A stretch of 64,000 nt of DNA from positions 1,984,001 to 2,048,000 of the forward strand of contig NZ_CP019445.1 of NCBI RefSeq assembly GCF_001975225.1, given 5' to 3'. Origin of the DNA: Kosakonia cowanii JCM 10956 = DSM 18146 (GTDB taxonomy: Bacteria > Pseudomonadota > Gammaproteobacteria > Enterobacterales > Enterobacteriaceae). Shown here piece by piece: positions 1 to 10,521 of this stretch (the stretch's first letter is position 1; each line of letters opens with the position of its first letter). The position numbers were made by a program, and so were the translations under genes. Below the pieces are notes generated by a model. The model did not search any database. It saw only the letters and a program-made list of their open reading frames with translations, and was not told where the DNA came from.

Positions 1-369
1 AACCGTTGGGTGAAAGATCAGCGGGTCTATATCGTTCGCGTTGGCGAAAGCATCTATAAAATTTCCTGGACTGAGCCGACCGGCACCGACGTCAGCCTGA
101 TTGCCAACCTCGGCGATCGCCTGTTCCACGGCACCATCTTCTTCCCGCGCTGGGTGATCAACAATCCGGAGAAAACCGTCTGCTTCCAGAACGAGCATAT
201 TGCGCTGATGGAATCCCTGCGCGAGGCAGGCCCCGCTTACCCGACAGAAGTGATTGATGAGTTTGCCACCATCACCTTTGTGCGCGACTGCGGTGAGAAT
301 AATGAGCAGGTCATTGCCTGCCCGGCCAGTGAATTACCGGCTAATTTCCCGCGAAACTTATCAGAATAG
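1..369 (+). CDS. padC: Phenolic acid decarboxylase, 3' part (5' end outside window)
   Basis: Frame 1 is open from the first base and encodes NRWVKDQRVYIVRVGE..., ending at TAG 367-369. The 122 visible residues match the C-terminal three quarters of the bacterial phenolic acid decarboxylases (about 160 residues), a cofactor-free beta-barrel family that converts p-coumaric, ferulic and caffeic acids to 4-vinyl phenols in the cytosol. Recognisable stretches are YKISWTEPTGTDVSL, FHGTIFFPRWV and AYPTEVIDEFATITFVRD. The ATG at 10 is internal, because homologous sequence continues upstream to the window edge. A rho-independent terminator follows about 100 bases downstream. The usual divergent LysR- or PadR-type regulator, if present, would lie outside the window. 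Confidence 0.93.
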   Translation, partial: NRWVKDQRVYIVRVGESIYKISWTEPTGTDVSLIANLGDRLFHGTIFFPRWVINNPEKTVCFQNEHIALMESLREAGPAYPTEVIDEFATITFVRDCGENNEQVIACPASELPANFPRNLSE

Positions 370-473
370 TTTCACATTTATGACGCTATTAACGTTGTAG
401 CTGATGAAATAATTGTTTGCAGAAAAATAAGACTATTTTTGCTTTGTTGTCATTCCGTTTAAATAATTAAGAT

Positions 474-506
474 AACGCCCGTTCATTGACTGAATGGGCG
501 TTTTTT
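474..506 (+). terminator. Rho-independent terminator of padC
   Basis: Stem AACGCCCGTTCA (474-485) pairs with TGAATGGGCGTT (491-502) with one G-U pair and a 5-base loop. It is followed by a run of six T. Confidence 0.85.
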
Positions 507-605
507 ATTGCACTTTTTTGACAGGTATCACAGTATAAAAAACTTGCTGTATTATATATCTAGATGTTTTTAAAGGTTTTTATATTTTTATCTGAAGGTT
601 AAATT

Positions 606-622
606 CTTAATCTTGTCCTAAT
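606..622 (+). promoter_or_regulatory. Candidate PmrA box of the arn operon
   Basis: CTTAAT (606-611), five bases, CCTAAT (617-622) fits the PmrA (BasR) direct-repeat consensus YTTAAK-N5-YTTAAK. It lies about 160 bases upstream of arnB, as expected for a gene set classically induced by PmrA/PmrB under high iron, low magnesium or polymyxin. A further half-site-like GTTAAA occurs at 598-603. A weak -10 such as TACCCT (633-638) follows. The site assignment rests on pattern and position only. Confidence 0.6.
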
Positions 623-779
623 CTTTTATTGCTACCCTAACCATTATCACCTTTTCGGTAAAAAACACTGAAATCGTAGGTTCATTCTATTTTCATTTAA
701 GTTTTGTGCGCCATTTTATTCCCATTACATGTTTCACTGTGGCAGTTTTTTAATATGCCGTTGATGCCAGGAAAAAATG

Positions 780-1916
780 ATGAGTGAATTTTTACCCTTT
801 TCACGCCCATCGATGGGAGAGGATGAACTCGCCGCCATTCAGCAGGTGCTGGCGTCGGGCTGGATCACTACCGGGCCGAAGAATCAGGCACTTGAAGCCG
901 CGTTTTGCACACTGACCGGCAACCAGCACGCCATTGCCGTCAGCTCCGCCACGGCGGGGATGCACGTCACGTTAATGGCGCTGGGTATCGGTGCGGGCGA
1001 TGAAGTGATTACTCCCTCAATGACCTGGGTCTCCACCCTCAACATGATCGTGCTGCTCGGCGCGACGCCGGTGATGATCGATGTCGATCGCGACACGCTG
1101 ATGGTGACACCCGAGGCGATCGAAGCGGCAATCACGCCGCGTACCAAAGCAATTGTGCCAGTGCACTACGCCGGCGCACCGGTGGATATCGACGCCATTC
1201 ACGCCCTCGGTGAGAAGTACGGCATTCCGGTGATTGAAGATGCCGCCCACGCGGCGGGCACGTACTACAAGGGCCACCACGTTGGCGCGCGCGGTTGCGC
1301 AATCTTCTCCTTCCACGCCATCAAAAATATGACCTGTGCCGAAGGCGGGCTGGTGGTAACCGATGACGAAGCGCTGGCAAACCGCATTCGCAGCCTGAAG
1401 TTTCACGGCCTCGGCGTCGATGCCTATGACCGCCAGACACACGGCCGCGCGCCGCAGGCCGAGGTGATTTCGCCGGGCTTTAAATACAACCTCGCGGATA
1501 TCAACGCCGCTATTGCGCTGGTGCAGCTCGATAAACTGCCGGCCGCCAACGCCCGCCGTCAGGAAATTGCCCAACGCTATCTGAATGAACTGGCAACGAC
1601 GCCATTTCAGCCGCTGGCGCTGCCGTCGTGGCCGCATCAGCACGCCTGGCATCTGTTTATTATTCGCGTCGACGAGCAGCGCTGCGGCCTCTCTCGCGAC
1701 GCATTGATGGAGCGGCTAAAAGCGCAGGGTATCGGCACCGGCCTCCATTTTCGTGCGGCGCATACCCAGAAGTACTACCGCGAAAACTTCCCGACCGAAC
1801 TTCCCAACACGGAGTGGAACAGCGCGCGTATCTGTTCCCTGCCGCTCTTTCCGGATATGACCCATGACGACACAACCCGCGTCATTGACGCGCTTAAACA
1901 GATTGCAGGCTGCTGA
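780..1916 (+). CDS. arnB: UDP-4-amino-4-deoxy-L-arabinose--oxoglutarate aminotransferase
   Basis: PLP-dependent enzyme of the DegT/DnrJ/EryC1 family that transfers the amino group of glutamate to UDP-4-keto-pentose, giving UDP-L-Ara4N for lipid A modification. From ATG 780 it has 378 residues, about the length of E. coli ArnB. The PLP lysine is in SFHAIKNMT (Lys182), and the [13 protein letters not shown] segment near the C-terminus is typical. A second ATG lies at 777, but AGGA at 769-772 is better spaced (7 bases) for 780, whose product begins [10 protein letters not shown] as in relatives. First gene of arnBCADTEF. The arnC ATG follows after one base, so the two are probably translationally coupled. 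Confidence 0.96.
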   Translation: MSEFLPFSRPSMGEDELAAIQQVLASGWITTGPKNQALEAAFCTLTGNQHAIAVSSATAGMHVTLMALGIGAGDEVITPSMTWVSTLNMIVLLGATPVMIDVDRDTLMVTPEAIEAAITPRTKAIVPVHYAGAPVDIDAIHALGEKYGIPVIEDAAHAAGTYYKGHHVGARGCAIFSFHAIKNMTCAEGGLVVTDDEALANRIRSLKFHGLGVDAYDRQTHGRAPQAEVISPGFKYNLADINAAIALVQLDKLPAANARRQEIAQRYLNELATTPFQPLALPSWPHQHAWHLFIIRVDEQRCGLSRDALMERLKAQGIGTGLHFRAAHTQKYYRENFPTELPNTEWNSARICSLPLFPDMTHDDTTRVIDALKQIAGC

Positions 1917-1917
1917 T

Positions 1918-2901
1918 ATGTTCACCCTCCCGCTTATTGAAAAAGTCTCGGTGGTGATCCCGGTTTATAACGAACAGGAGAGCCTGCCGGAGCTGATCCG
2001 CCGCACCACCACCAGCTGCGCGCAAATCGGTATCGATTACGAAATCCTGCTGGTGGATGACGGCAGCAGCGATGACTCCGCACGTATGCTGACCGACGCG
2101 GCAGAGCAACCCGACAGCCATATCGTCGCGGTGCTGCTCAACCGCAACTACGGCCAGCACTCGGCGATCATGGCCGGTTTTAGCCATGTCACCGGCGATC
2201 TGGTGATTACCCTGGACGCGGATCTGCAAAATCCGCCGGAAGAGATCCCGCGGCTGGTGGCGAAAGCCAACGAAGGGTATGACGTGGTGGGCACCGTGCG
2301 GCAAAACCGCCAGGACAGCCTGTTTCGCAAGCTGGCGTCGCGCGGCGTTAACCACTTGATCCAGCGCGCTACCGGGAAAGCGATGGGCGACTACGGCTGC
2401 ATGCTGCGCGCCTATCGCCGCCATATCGTTGACGCGATGCTGCGCTGCCACGAGCGCAGCACCTTTATCCCGATCCTCGCTAACACCTTTGCCCGCCGGG
2501 CGGTTGAGATCCCGGTGCAGCACGCCGAGCGCGAATTTGGCGACTCGAAATACAGTTTTATGCGCCTGATTAACCTGATGTACGACCTGGTGACCTGCCT
2601 GACCACCACGCCGCTGCGCCTACTCAGCGTGTTTGGCAGCGTCATCGCGCTGTTTGGCTTCTCGCTGTCGCTGCTGCTGGTGATTCTGCGGCTGGCGTTT
2701 GGCGCGCAGTGGGCGGGGGAAGGGGTATTCACGCTCTTCGCCATTCTCTTCACTTTTATCGGCGCACAGTTTATCGGCATGGGCCTGCTTGGGGAGTATA
2801 TCGGGCGCATCTATAACGATGTGCGCGCCCGTCCCCGCTATTTTATTCAACGCGTTGTCCGCCAGGATCATGACGTTTCGCAAGAGGAAAAGAACCAATG
2901 A
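1918..2901 (+). CDS. arnC: Undecaprenyl-phosphate 4-deoxy-4-formamido-L-arabinose transferase
   Basis: GT2-family glycosyltransferase that moves Ara4-formyl-N from UDP to undecaprenyl phosphate at the inner membrane. The 327-residue product starts [20 protein letters not shown]; the frame is open further upstream, but this ATG sits one base after the arnB stop and matches known N-termini. The DDGSSDDS and [11 protein letters not shown] motifs (nucleotide and metal binding) are clear. Two hydrophobic segments near the C-terminus (around [21 protein letters not shown] and [20 protein letters not shown]) anchor it. Its TGA overlaps the arnA ATG (ATGA at 2898-2901). Confidence 0.96.
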   Translation: MFTLPLIEKVSVVIPVYNEQESLPELIRRTTTSCAQIGIDYEILLVDDGSSDDSARMLTDAAEQPDSHIVAVLLNRNYGQHSAIMAGFSHVTGDLVITLDADLQNPPEEIPRLVAKANEGYDVVGTVRQNRQDSLFRKLASRGVNHLIQRATGKAMGDYGCMLRAYRRHIVDAMLRCHERSTFIPILANTFARRAVEIPVQHAEREFGDSKYSFMRLINLMYDLVTCLTTTPLRLLSVFGSVIALFGFSLSLLLVILRLAFGAQWAGEGVFTLFAILFTFIGAQFIGMGLLGEYIGRIYNDVRARPRYFIQRVVRQDHDVSQEEKNQ

Positions 2902-4877
2902 AAGCCGTTGTTTTTGCTTATCACGATATGGGATGCGTCGGCGTACAGGCCTTACTGGACGCCGGGTTTGATATTGCGGCCATTTTTACCCATGCCGACA
3001 ACGCACAGGAAAACGCCTTTTTTGGCTCGGTAGCACGCCTTGCCGCCGAGCGCGGTATTCCGGTTTATGCCCCGGATGATGTTAACCATCCGCTGTGGGT
3101 TGACCGCATTGCCGAGATGAAGCCGGAGGTTATTTTCTCGTTCTACTACCGTAACCTGCTCGGCGAAGCGATTTTGAATAACGCGCGCATCGGCGCGTTT
3201 AACCTGCACGGTTCGCTGCTGCCCGCCTATCGTGGACGCGCGCCGCTGAACTGGGTGCTGGTGAATGGCGAAACGCAAACCGGCGTCACGCTGCACCGGA
3301 TGATCTCCCGCGCGGATGCCGGAGCGATCATCGCCCAGCAAGCGGTCGAGATTGCCGACGCCGATGACGCGCTGTCGCTGCACCGTAAACTGACCGAGAG
3401 CGCCAAACATCTGCTGGAAGGCGCTTTACCGACGCTGAAAAGCGGCACCTTCAGCGAAACCGCACAGGATGAGAGTAAAGCGAGCTATGTTGGCCGCCGC
3501 ACGCCGGAAGATGGTCGCCTGGAGTGGGAAAAACCGGCACAAACCCTGCACAACCTGGTGCGTGCGGTGAGCGATCCTTGGCCGGGCGCGTTCAGCTTTG
3601 TTGGCACGCACAAATTTATCGTCTGGAAATCTCGCGTGCGCAGCGACGTGGCGCCAGCGCGAGCGGGAACCGTTATCTCCGTTGCGCCGCTGATTATCGC
3701 CTGCGGCGAGGGCGCGCTGGAGGTGATGACCGGCCAGACTGAGAAAGGCGTTTATATGCAGGGCGCACAGCTGGCGCAGTCGCTGGGGCTGGTGGCCGGG
3801 GCGCTGTTGAGCAGCAAACCGGTGGTGGCGGTAAAACGCCGCACTCGCGTGCTGATCCTTGGGGTAAACGGCTTTATCGGCAACCACCTGACCGAGCGCC
3901 TGCTGCGCGACGATAACTATGAGATTTACGGCCTCGACATCGGTTCCGACGCCATCGGACGTTTTCTCGACTGCCCGCGTTTCCACTTTGTCGAAGGCGA
4001 CATCAGCATCCATTCAGAGTGGATCGAGTACCACATTAAAAAATGCGACGTGGTGCTGCCGCTGGTAGCGATCGCCACGCCGATTGAGTACACCCGCAAC
4101 CCGCTGCGCGTCTTTGAGCTCGATTTTGAAGAGAACCTGAAGATCATCCGCGACTGCGTGAAGTACAACAAACGCATCATCTTCCCGTCGACCTCGGAAG
4201 TGTACGGCATGTGCACCGACAAAGTGTTTGATGAGGATAACTCGAACCTGGTGGTCGGGCCGGTAAGCAAACAGCGCTGGATCTACTCGGTGTCGAAACA
4301 GCTTCTTGACCGTGTGATTTGGGCATACGGCGAGAAAGAGGGGCTGCGGTTTACGCTCTTCCGTCCGTTTAACTGGATGGGCCCGCGTCTGGATAACCTC
4401 AATGCCGCGCGCATCGGCAGCTCTCGCGCCATCACTCAGCTGATCCTCAACCTGGTGGAAGGTTCGCCGATCAAGCTGGTTGAGGGCGGAAAACAGAAGC
4501 GCTGCTTTACTGATATCAGTGACGGTATCGAAGCGCTGTTCCGCATTATTGAAAACCGTGACGGGCGCTGCGACGGCGAGATTATCAATATCGGCAACCC
4601 GGAGAACGAAGCCAGTATCAAGGAGCTTGCCGAGATGCTGCTGGAGAGCTTTGAGCAGCATCCGCTGCGCCACCGCTTCCCGCCTTTTGCCGGTTTCCGC
4701 GACGTCGAGAGCAGCAGCTATTACGGTAAAGGATACCAGGATGTTGAGCACCGCAAACCGAGCATTCGCAACGCCAAACGCTGCCTGCAGTGGGAGCCGA
4801 CGGTGGCGATGCGCCAGACGGTTGACGAGACGCTCGACTTCTTCCTGCGTACGGTCGAACTGACGGATGAGCAATAA
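2898..4877 (+). CDS. arnA: Bifunctional UDP-Ara4N formyltransferase / UDP-glucuronate oxidative decarboxylase
   Basis: Two-domain cytosolic enzyme of 659 residues (E. coli 660). The N-terminal formyltransferase domain (about 1-305) keeps Asn102, His104 ([13 protein letters not shown]) and Asp140. The C-terminal SDR domain (about 316-659) oxidatively decarboxylates UDP-glucuronic acid; it has the NAD motif GVNGFIG (322-328) and Ser433/Glu434 in STSEVYG. It therefore supplies both the first step (UDP-4-keto-pentose for ArnB) and the N-formylation before ArnC. Start overlaps the arnC stop by four bases; arnD begins two bases after its TAA. All recognised catalytic residues are present. Confidence 0.97.
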   Translation: MKAVVFAYHDMGCVGVQALLDAGFDIAAIFTHADNAQENAFFGSVARLAAERGIPVYAPDDVNHPLWVDRIAEMKPEVIFSFYYRNLLGEAILNNARIGAFNLHGSLLPAYRGRAPLNWVLVNGETQTGVTLHRMISRADAGAIIAQQAVEIADADDALSLHRKLTESAKHLLEGALPTLKSGTFSETAQDESKASYVGRRTPEDGRLEWEKPAQTLHNLVRAVSDPWPGAFSFVGTHKFIVWKSRVRSDVAPARAGTVISVAPLIIACGEGALEVMTGQTEKGVYMQGAQLAQSLGLVAGALLSSKPVVAVKRRTRVLILGVNGFIGNHLTERLLRDDNYEIYGLDIGSDAIGRFLDCPRFHFVEGDISIHSEWIEYHIKKCDVVLPLVAIATPIEYTRNPLRVFELDFEENLKIIRDCVKYNKRIIFPSTSEVYGMCTDKVFDEDNSNLVVGPVSKQRWIYSVSKQLLDRVIWAYGEKEGLRFTLFRPFNWMGPRLDNLNAARIGSSRAITQLILNLVEGSPIKLVEGGKQKRCFTDISDGIEALFRIIENRDGRCDGEIINIGNPENEASIKELAEMLLESFEQHPLRHRFPPFAGFRDVESSSYYGKGYQDVEHRKPSIRNAKRCLQWEPTVAMRQTVDETLDFFLRTVELTDEQ

Positions 4878-4879
4878 GC

Positions 4880-5782
4880 ATGAAAAAAATCGGCTTACGT
4901 ATTGATGTCGATACCTTTCGCGGCACGCAGCAGGGCATGCCGCGCCTGCTGCAGCTGCTGGAGAAGCACCAGATTCAGGCGAGCGTCTTTTTTAGCGTCG
5001 GCCCGGACAATATGGGGCGGCATATCTGGCGTCTGCTGAAGCCGAAATTTTTCTGGAAGATGCTGCGCTCGCGCGCGGCGTCGCTATATGGCTGGGATAT
5101 TCTGCTGGCCGGAACTGCCTGGCCGGGGCGCATTATTGGCGATGCCAATGCAGAGATCATTCGCCAGACGGCGCGCATGCATGAAGTGGGGCTGCACGCC
5201 TGGGATCACCACGCCTGGCAAAGCTGGAGCGGCGTCTGGGATCAGGCGCGGCTGGAAACGGAGATCGCTCGCGGCCTCTCGGCGCTGGAGCGGATTATCG
5301 GCCAGCCGGTCACCTGCTCGGCGGCGGCGGGCTGGCGGGCGGATCAGCGGGTGGTGAAAGCGAAATCGGTCTTCCCGTTTCGCTACAACAGCGACTGTCG
5401 CGGCAGCCAGCCTTTCCGCCCGCAACTGGCGGAAAACGTCTACGCCGCGCCACAAATTCCCGTTTCGTTACCCACCTGGGATGAGGTCGTTGGCTCCTCG
5501 GTGAGCGCCGAGGGCTTCAACCGCTTTATCCTCGATCGCATGCATCGCGCCCGGGGTACGCCGGTCTACACCATCCATGCCGAAGTGGAGGGGATTATCG
5601 GTGCCGATGCGTTTGATCAACTGCTGACGCTGGCGGCGCAGGAGGAGATTACGTTTTGCCCGCTGGGGCAGTTGCTACCGGACGATGTCACGACACTGCC
5701 GCCCGGCAAAGTGGTACGCGGCGAAGTGGTTGGCCGCGAAGGGTGGCTGGGATGCCAAAAACTGTTGAGTGCACAACGATGA
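4880..5782 (+). CDS. arnD: 4-deoxy-4-formamido-L-arabinose-phosphoundecaprenol deformylase
   Basis: NodB-like polysaccharide deacetylase of 300 residues that removes the formyl group from undecaprenyl-phosphate-Ara4FN, committing the donor for ArnT. The metal-binding start [15 protein letters not shown] (Asp9, Asp11) and [14 protein letters not shown] carry the conserved acidic and histidine residues. LPTWDEV and the C-terminal REGWLGCQ are family hallmarks. It starts two bases after arnA and its TGA overlaps the arnT ATG (ATGA). Confidence 0.95.
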   Translation: MKKIGLRIDVDTFRGTQQGMPRLLQLLEKHQIQASVFFSVGPDNMGRHIWRLLKPKFFWKMLRSRAASLYGWDILLAGTAWPGRIIGDANAEIIRQTARMHEVGLHAWDHHAWQSWSGVWDQARLETEIARGLSALERIIGQPVTCSAAAGWRADQRVVKAKSVFPFRYNSDCRGSQPFRPQLAENVYAAPQIPVSLPTWDEVVGSSVSAEGFNRFILDRMHRARGTPVYTIHAEVEGIIGADAFDQLLTLAAQEEITFCPLGQLLPDDVTTLPPGKVVRGEVVGREGWLGCQKLLSAQR

Positions 5783-7419
5783 AACCTGTTCATTATGGTT
5801 TAGCGCTGCTGGCGCTGTTTGCCCTTTATTACCTTGCGCCGCTGGAGTATCGCCTGCTCTGGCAACCAGACGAGACCCGCTATGCGGAGATCAGCCGCGA
5901 AATGTTGCAAAGCGGCGACTGGATAGTGCCCCATTTCCTCGGGCTGCGCTATTTTGAAAAACCGATCGCCGGATACTGGATCAACACCCTCGCGCAGTGG
6001 GTATTTGGTCATAACAACTTCGCGGTACGCTTTGGCGCGGTCTTCTCCACCACCGTTTCTGCCCTGCTGGTTGGCGCGTTAGCGTGGAAGATGTGGCGCG
6101 ACAAAGCGACGGCGCTGCTCTCGGGCGTCATCTACCTGACCGTGCTGCTGGTCTACGGTGTCGGTACCTATGCCGTGCTGGATCCGATGATCGCCTTATG
6201 GATGACGCTGGCGATGTTCAGCTTCTGGCTGGCGGCGCAGGCCACCAGCAGACGTGGGAAAGCGGGCGGCTATCTGCTGCTCGGCATCGCCTGCGGTATG
6301 GGGGTGATGACCAAAGGGTTTCTGGCGCTGGCACTGCCGGTTATCGGCGTGTTGCCGTGGGTGATTGCGCAGCGGCGCTGGAAAGAGGTGCTGATCTGGG
6401 GCTGGCTGGCCGTGCTGGCATGCGTCCTGACGGTGCTGCCGTGGGGGCTGACCATTGCGGCGCGCGAGCCGGATTTCTGGCGCTACTTCTTCTGGGTTGA
6501 GCATATTCAGCGCTTTGCCCTGGAGGACGCTCAGCATAAAGCCCCGTTCTGGTACTACATTCCCTGTTTGCTTGCCGGTTCGCTGCCGTGGCTTGGCCTG
6601 CTGCCCGGCGCGCTGAAAACCGGCTGGCGCGCGCGCAGTGATGCTTTCTACCTGCTCGGCTGGGTGGTAATGCCGCTGATCTTCTTCAGCATCGCCCAGG
6701 GAAAACTGCTGACCTATATTCTGCCCTGCTTTGCGCCGCTGGCGATATTGATGGCGCGTTACGCGCGCACCGCTGCGAGCGTGAAAGTGCTGCGCATCAA
6801 CGCCGGGATCAATATCACTTTCGGGGTCACTGGCGCGATCGCCGCGCTGGTGGTGTCGCCGTGGGGAATGTTGAAGCATCCCGTCTGGCTGCCGATCGAA
6901 GATTATAAAGCGGCGCTTGCTGCCTTTATCTTCCTGATGTGGGCGCTGGTCGGGCTGTTTACCTTCAGGGCCAGCGCCGAGCGTTGGTTCTTCGCCGCGC
7001 TTTCGCCACTGACGCTGGCGCTGCTGGTGGGGTTTGCCATTCCGGATAAAGTGATGGATTCCAAACAGCCGCAGTTCCTGATCGCCTGTATTGATGACGC
7101 GCTGGCGGAGAGCCGCTATGTGCTGTCGGATAATCCCGGCGTCGCCTCCGGTCTCGCCTGGGAGCTGAAGCGCAGCGATATTCTGCTGTTCGGTTCGCGC
7201 GGTGAGTTGGCTTATGGCCTGGATTATCCTGATGCGAAAGGGCGCTTTGTCGCCGAGCGTGATTTCACCGACTGGCTGGCCGGGCATCGCCAACAGGGAA
7301 TTGTTTCCCTGGTGCTGCACCAGTCGCAGGCCGATGAGTTTATGCGTCTACCCATTCCAAAACCGGATAACGTCTATCAGCAGGGGCGGATGGTGTTATT
7401 GCAGTACTTTCCGCAATGA
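5779..7419 (+). CDS. arnT: Undecaprenyl phosphate-alpha-L-Ara4N transferase (lipid A aminoarabinose transferase)
   Basis: Polytopic GT83-family inner-membrane enzyme that transfers L-Ara4N from undecaprenyl phosphate to lipid A phosphates on the periplasmic side, reducing negative charge and giving polymyxin and cationic-peptide resistance. The 546-residue product starts [19 protein letters not shown]; the same frame extends upstream inside arnD, but this ATG overlaps the arnD stop and matches family N-termini. [19 protein letters not shown] carries the acidic motif of the first periplasmic loop. About a dozen hydrophobic helices precede a soluble C-terminal domain. The arnE ATG overlaps its stop. 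Confidence 0.96.
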   Translation: MKPVHYGLALLALFALYYLAPLEYRLLWQPDETRYAEISREMLQSGDWIVPHFLGLRYFEKPIAGYWINTLAQWVFGHNNFAVRFGAVFSTTVSALLVGALAWKMWRDKATALLSGVIYLTVLLVYGVGTYAVLDPMIALWMTLAMFSFWLAAQATSRRGKAGGYLLLGIACGMGVMTKGFLALALPVIGVLPWVIAQRRWKEVLIWGWLAVLACVLTVLPWGLTIAAREPDFWRYFFWVEHIQRFALEDAQHKAPFWYYIPCLLAGSLPWLGLLPGALKTGWRARSDAFYLLGWVVMPLIFFSIAQGKLLTYILPCFAPLAILMARYARTAASVKVLRINAGINITFGVTGAIAALVVSPWGMLKHPVWLPIEDYKAALAAFIFLMWALVGLFTFRASAERWFFAALSPLTLALLVGFAIPDKVMDSKQPQFLIACIDDALAESRYVLSDNPGVASGLAWELKRSDILLFGSRGELAYGLDYPDAKGRFVAERDFTDWLAGHRQQGIVSLVLHQSQADEFMRLPIPKPDNVYQQGRMVLLQYFPQ

Positions 7420-7754
7420 GTAGCTGGATCTGGCTCGGCGCCGCCAGCCTGTTGAGCTGCCTTGGGCAGCTGTGCCAGAAGCAGGCGACGCGCCCGGCGA
7501 GCGGGGCATCGCGCGGCAGGCACGTTGGTCTATGGCTGGCGCTGGCACTGCTGGCGCTGGGGGCGGGGATGGTGCTGTGGCTGCTGGTGTTACAGCGCAT
7601 TCCGGTCGGCGTCGCCTACCCGATGCTGAGCCTCAATTTTGTCTGGGTGACCCTGGCGGCGAGGGCGATCTGGCATGAGCGGATCACGTTGCGCCATGCC
7701 TGCGGTCTGGCGTTGATTATTGCCGGTGTGGCGCTGCTCGGGAGTTCATTATGA
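7416..7754 (+). CDS. arnE: Undecaprenyl-phosphate-Ara4N flippase subunit ArnE
   Basis: Small-multidrug-resistance/EamA-like membrane protein of 112 residues with four hydrophobic segments. It is proposed to act with ArnF in moving undecaprenyl-phosphate-Ara4N across the inner membrane to Arn[20 protein letters not shown] closely matches E. coli ArnE. The start ATGAGTAGC overlaps the arnT stop by four bases, and its own TGA overlaps the arnF ATG, continuing the coupled operon. Confidence 0.94.
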   Translation: MSSWIWLGAASLLSCLGQLCQKQATRPASGASRGRHVGLWLALALLALGAGMVLWLLVLQRIPVGVAYPMLSLNFVWVTLAARAIWHERITLRHACGLALIIAGVALLGSSL

Positions 7755-8137
7755 AGGGGCTACCCTGGGCGCTTATTAGCGTGCTGCTGGTGAGCGGGGC
7801 GCAACTGTTACTGCGTGATGGCATGCTGTCGCTGCCGCCGTTAACCGATCTGCGCGCCTTTTTGCTGGCGCTGCTGCATGCGCGGGCTGGCACGCTGGCG
7901 CTGCTGTTGGGATTGGCGGGCTACGTGGCGTCGATGGGCTGTTGGTACCTGGCTTTGCACCGGATGGCGCTGAGCAAAGCCTATGCCCTGCTCAGCCTGA
8001 GTTACATTCTGGTGTGGGCCGCCGCCATCTGGCTGCCTGGCTGGCATGAACCCTTCACGCTGCGCGGCGCGTTTGGCGTGGCGCTGATTGTGGCGGGCGT
8101 GCTGGTTATCTTCCTGCCCGCCCGCAATAAAGCTTAA
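7751..8137 (+). CDS. arnF: Undecaprenyl-phosphate-Ara4N flippase subunit ArnF
   Basis: 128-residue partner of ArnE with four predicted membrane helices. [23 protein letters not shown] followed by [17 protein letters not shown] is characteristic. It is the last gene of the seven-gene arn operon. Its TAA (8135-8137) overlaps the stop codon of convergent yhhT in the tetranucleotide TTAA, with no visible terminator between them. Confidence 0.93.
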   Translation: MKGLPWALISVLLVSGAQLLLRDGMLSLPPLTDLRAFLLALLHARAGTLALLLGLAGYVASMGCWYLALHRMALSKAYALLSLSYILVWAAAIWLPGWHEPFTLRGAFGVALIVAGVLVIFLPARNKA

Positions 8138-9183
8138 CCCGGTAATCGCGATTTCGGTCGGCCTGGGCCAAGCATAATCGCCAGCTTGCTGCCGCCGGTG
8201 GTGGTCTCCATCCAGATTTTGCATACGCTGGTGAGCGGCACCGAGAGCAGCATCCCCACCGGGCCGAGCAGCCATCCCCAGATTAATAATGAGAGGAACA
8301 CCACCAGCGTCGACATGCCGAGGCGGTGGCCCATCATGCGCGGTTCAAGGATATTGCCAATCAGCATGTGCACCACCAGGAAGAGGGCGCCGACTAACAG
8401 GCACTCGTAGGTGCCGTTGAACAGCAGGGCCTGGATCATTGGCGGAATGGCGGAGATCACCGACCCGATATTCGGCACGTAGTTCAGCAGGAAGGCGAGC
8501 ACGCCCCACATCAGCGCAAACTGCACATCGAGCGCCACCAGCCCGACCCAGACAATCAGCCCGGTCCAGACGCTGAGCAGCGTTTTCAGCGCCAGGTAGT
8601 GCGATACCCCTTTCAGCGCGCGGTGCAGACCAGCGATGTGGATCTGCGGATTGTTAAGGGCAAAGCGCATTTTGTAGGGCACGTGGCGCACTTCAAACAG
8701 CATAAACACCACTGTCATCACCAGCAGCACGACGCTTGCCATCGCATTCGATAACTGCGTCGCCATGGTGGTGGCGAAGGACATCATGCGGTCGGAGTCC
8801 ATGCGTTGCAGCATGCGCTCCGGGGAGAGATGCAGATGCAGGAACGGCAGCGCATCCTGAAGCTGCAAAAACTTGCGTGTCAGCTCGCGGTTGTACTTCG
8901 GCAGCAGGGTCATAAAGTCATTCATCGACGCGGCAAGCACGGCGAATAAGGCGGTCAGGAAGACCAGCATCACCAGCACGACAATGGCAATGGCCGCCGG
9001 GCGCTTGATGCCGCGGCGTAGAAACCAGGTCACTAGCGGGTTAAGAACAATGGCGAAGAAGAGCGCCAGCAGGAGTTGCACAATAATATCGGCTGCGGCG
9101 TGGATACCGGCGAGTATTACCACCAGTGACGCCAGTTTGAGAAGAATGTGGAGGCCCGCCCGGTCTGGCTGAGGTTGCATCAT
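8134..9183 (-). CDS. yhhT: AI-2E family transporter YhhT
   Basis: Inner-membrane protein of the PerM/TqsA (AI-2E exporter) superfamily, 349 residues, the E. coli YhhT length. The transported substrate is unknown. It has N-terminal helix pairs, a central soluble part (LPKYNRELTRKFLQLQDALP...ERMLQRMDSDRM), then FALMWGVLAFLLNYVPNIGSVISAIPPMIQALL and GNILEPRMMGHRLGMSTLVVFLSLLIWGWLLGP, the family signature. I chose ATG 9183 (complement) because AAGGA lies 7 bases upstream; an immediately following ATG at 9180 is also possible. In E. coli the gene neighbours yhhS as here, but arn is not next to it. Confidence 0.9.
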   Translation of the reverse strand: MMQPQPDRAGLHILLKLASLVVILAGIHAAADIIVQLLLALFFAIVLNPLVTWFLRRGIKRPAAIAIVVLVMLVFLTALFAVLAASMNDFMTLLPKYNRELTRKFLQLQDALPFLHLHLSPERMLQRMDSDRMMSFATTMATQLSNAMASVVLLVMTVVFMLFEVRHVPYKMRFALNNPQIHIAGLHRALKGVSHYLALKTLLSVWTGLIVWVGLVALDVQFALMWGVLAFLLNYVPNIGSVISAIPPMIQALLFNGTYECLLVGALFLVVHMLIGNILEPRMMGHRLGMSTLVVFLSLLIWGWLLGPVGMLLSVPLTSVCKIWMETTTGGSKLAIMLGPGRPKSRLPG

Positions 9184-9330
9184 GATTAATTCCTTTTTTT
9201 TCTTATTGCCAGTAAGTGTAGTGCGCCGCGCCACCTTCGCCTGACAGAGATAATCTTAAAGTCGTGCTGCTTTCTACCTTGTGTCGTGGTAATAGTGAAA
9301 TACTGTTGTAAAAAATCTGAGTAAATCCTG

Positions 9331-10521
9331 ATGCCTGAACACAGCGCTGAACCGGCGCCGAGCGGATTGCGCCTCAATCTGCGGATTTTGTCCGTCGTAA
9401 TATTTAACTTCGCCAGCTATCTCACCATCGGTCTCCCGCTGGCGGTGCTGCCCGGCTTTGTCCATGACGTGATGGGCTACAGCGCCTTCTGGGCGGGGCT
9501 GGTGATAAGTCTTCAGTACTTCGCCACGCTGCTCAGCCGCCCGCATGCCGGGCGCTATGCCGATCTGCTGGGGCCAAAAAAAGTGGTGATTTTCGGCCTC
9601 TGCGGCGCGTTTCTCAGCGGGCTGAGCTATCTGCTGGCGGGAATGCAGTCGGGCGTGTTGAGCCTGGTGCTGCTCTGCCTTGGGCGGGTGATTTTAGGCA
9701 TCGGCCAGAGTTTTGCCGGTACCGGCGCGACGCTGTGGGGCGTCGGCGTGGTCGGTTCAGTGCATATCGGGCGCGTCATCTCGTGGAATGGTATTGCCAC
9801 ATACGGGGCGATGGCGCTTGGCGCACCGCTCGGCGTGCTCTGTTATCACTATGGCGGCCTGCACGGGCTGGCGGTGACGATTATGGCCGTCGCGCTGTTG
9901 GCGGTGCTACTTGCGCTACCGCGCGCGGCGGTGAAAGCCAGCAAAGGCAAACCGCTGCCGTTTCGCGCCGTGCTCGGCCGCGTCTGGCTCTACGGGATGG
10001 CGCTGGCGCTCGGTTCGGCCGGTTTTGGCGTGATCGCTACCTTTATCACCCTCTATTACGATGCCAGAGGCTGGGACGGTGCGGCGTTCGCCCTGACGCT
10101 CTTCAGCGTGGCGTTTGTTGGCGCGCGCCTGCTGTTTCCCAATGGTATCAACCGTTTTGGCGGCCTCAATGTGGCGCTAATATGCTTCGCGGTGGAGACC
10201 TGCGGGCTGCTGCTGGTGGGCCTGGCGGTCGACCCGTGGATGGTGAAACTGGGCGTTTTCCTGACAGGGGCCGGTTTCTCGCTGGTCTTCCCGGCGCTGG
10301 GTGTGGTGGCGGTAAAAGCGGTGCCGCAACACAATCAGGGCTCGGCGCTGGCGACCTATACGGTGTTTATGGATCTCTCGTTAGGCGTGACCGGCCCGCT
10401 GGCAGGGCTGCTGATGGCCTGGGCGGGCGTCTCATCTATTTATCTTGCCGCCGCCGGGCTGGTGGCGATTGCGCTGCTGTTGGCGTGGCGGTTAAAGCAG
10501 AGAGTACCGGATAGCGCGTAA
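9331..10521 (+). CDS. yhhS: MFS transporter YhhS
   Basis: Major facilitator superfamily exporter, 396 residues and about 12 hydrophobic helices, highly similar to E. coli YhhS. Members of this subgroup export small molecules such as arabinose or glyphosate; the physiological substrate is uncertain. The loop 2-3 motif appears as GRYADLLGPKKVV, and GIGQSFAGTGATLWGVGVVG and FGVIATFITLYYDARGWDGAAFAL are conserved. Start ATG 9331 gives MPEHSAEPAPSGLRLNLR, aligned with E. coli MPEP.... Divergent from yhhT. The stop codon lies inside a REP-like palindrome. Confidence 0.93.
   Translation: MPEHSAEPAPSGLRLNLRILSVVIFNFASYLTIGLPLAVLPGFVHDVMGYSAFWAGLVISLQYFATLLSRPHAGRYADLLGPKKVVIFGLCGAFLSGLSYLLAGMQSGVLSLVLLCLGRVILGIGQSFAGTGATLWGVGVVGSVHIGRVISWNGIATYGAMALGAPLGVLCYHYGGLHGLAVTIMAVALLAVLLALPRAAVKASKGKPLPFRAVLGRVWLYGMALALGSAGFGVIATFITLYYDARGWDGAAFALTLFSVAFVGARLLFPNGINRFGGLNVALICFAVETCGLLLVGLAVDPWMVKLGVFLTGAGFSLVFPALGVVAVKAVPQHNQGSALATYTVFMDLSLGVTGPLAGLLMAWAGVSSIYLAAAGLVAIALLLAWRLKQRVPDSA

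Larger units (their letters stand above)
370..779. other. Intergenic region padC-arnB
   Basis: About 410 AT-rich bases with no convincing ORF. It contains the padC terminator near 474-506, then the arnB promoter region with a PmrA-box-like pair of direct repeats at 606-622. The leader of roughly 100 bases between the probable promoter and arnB shows no gene or obvious riboswitch. Confidence 0.7.

Noticed and set aside
1864..1917. Upstream extension of ArnC from ATG 1864
   Set aside because: It lies inside arnB and is not conserved; ATG 1918 directly after the arnB stop fits the family N-terminus.
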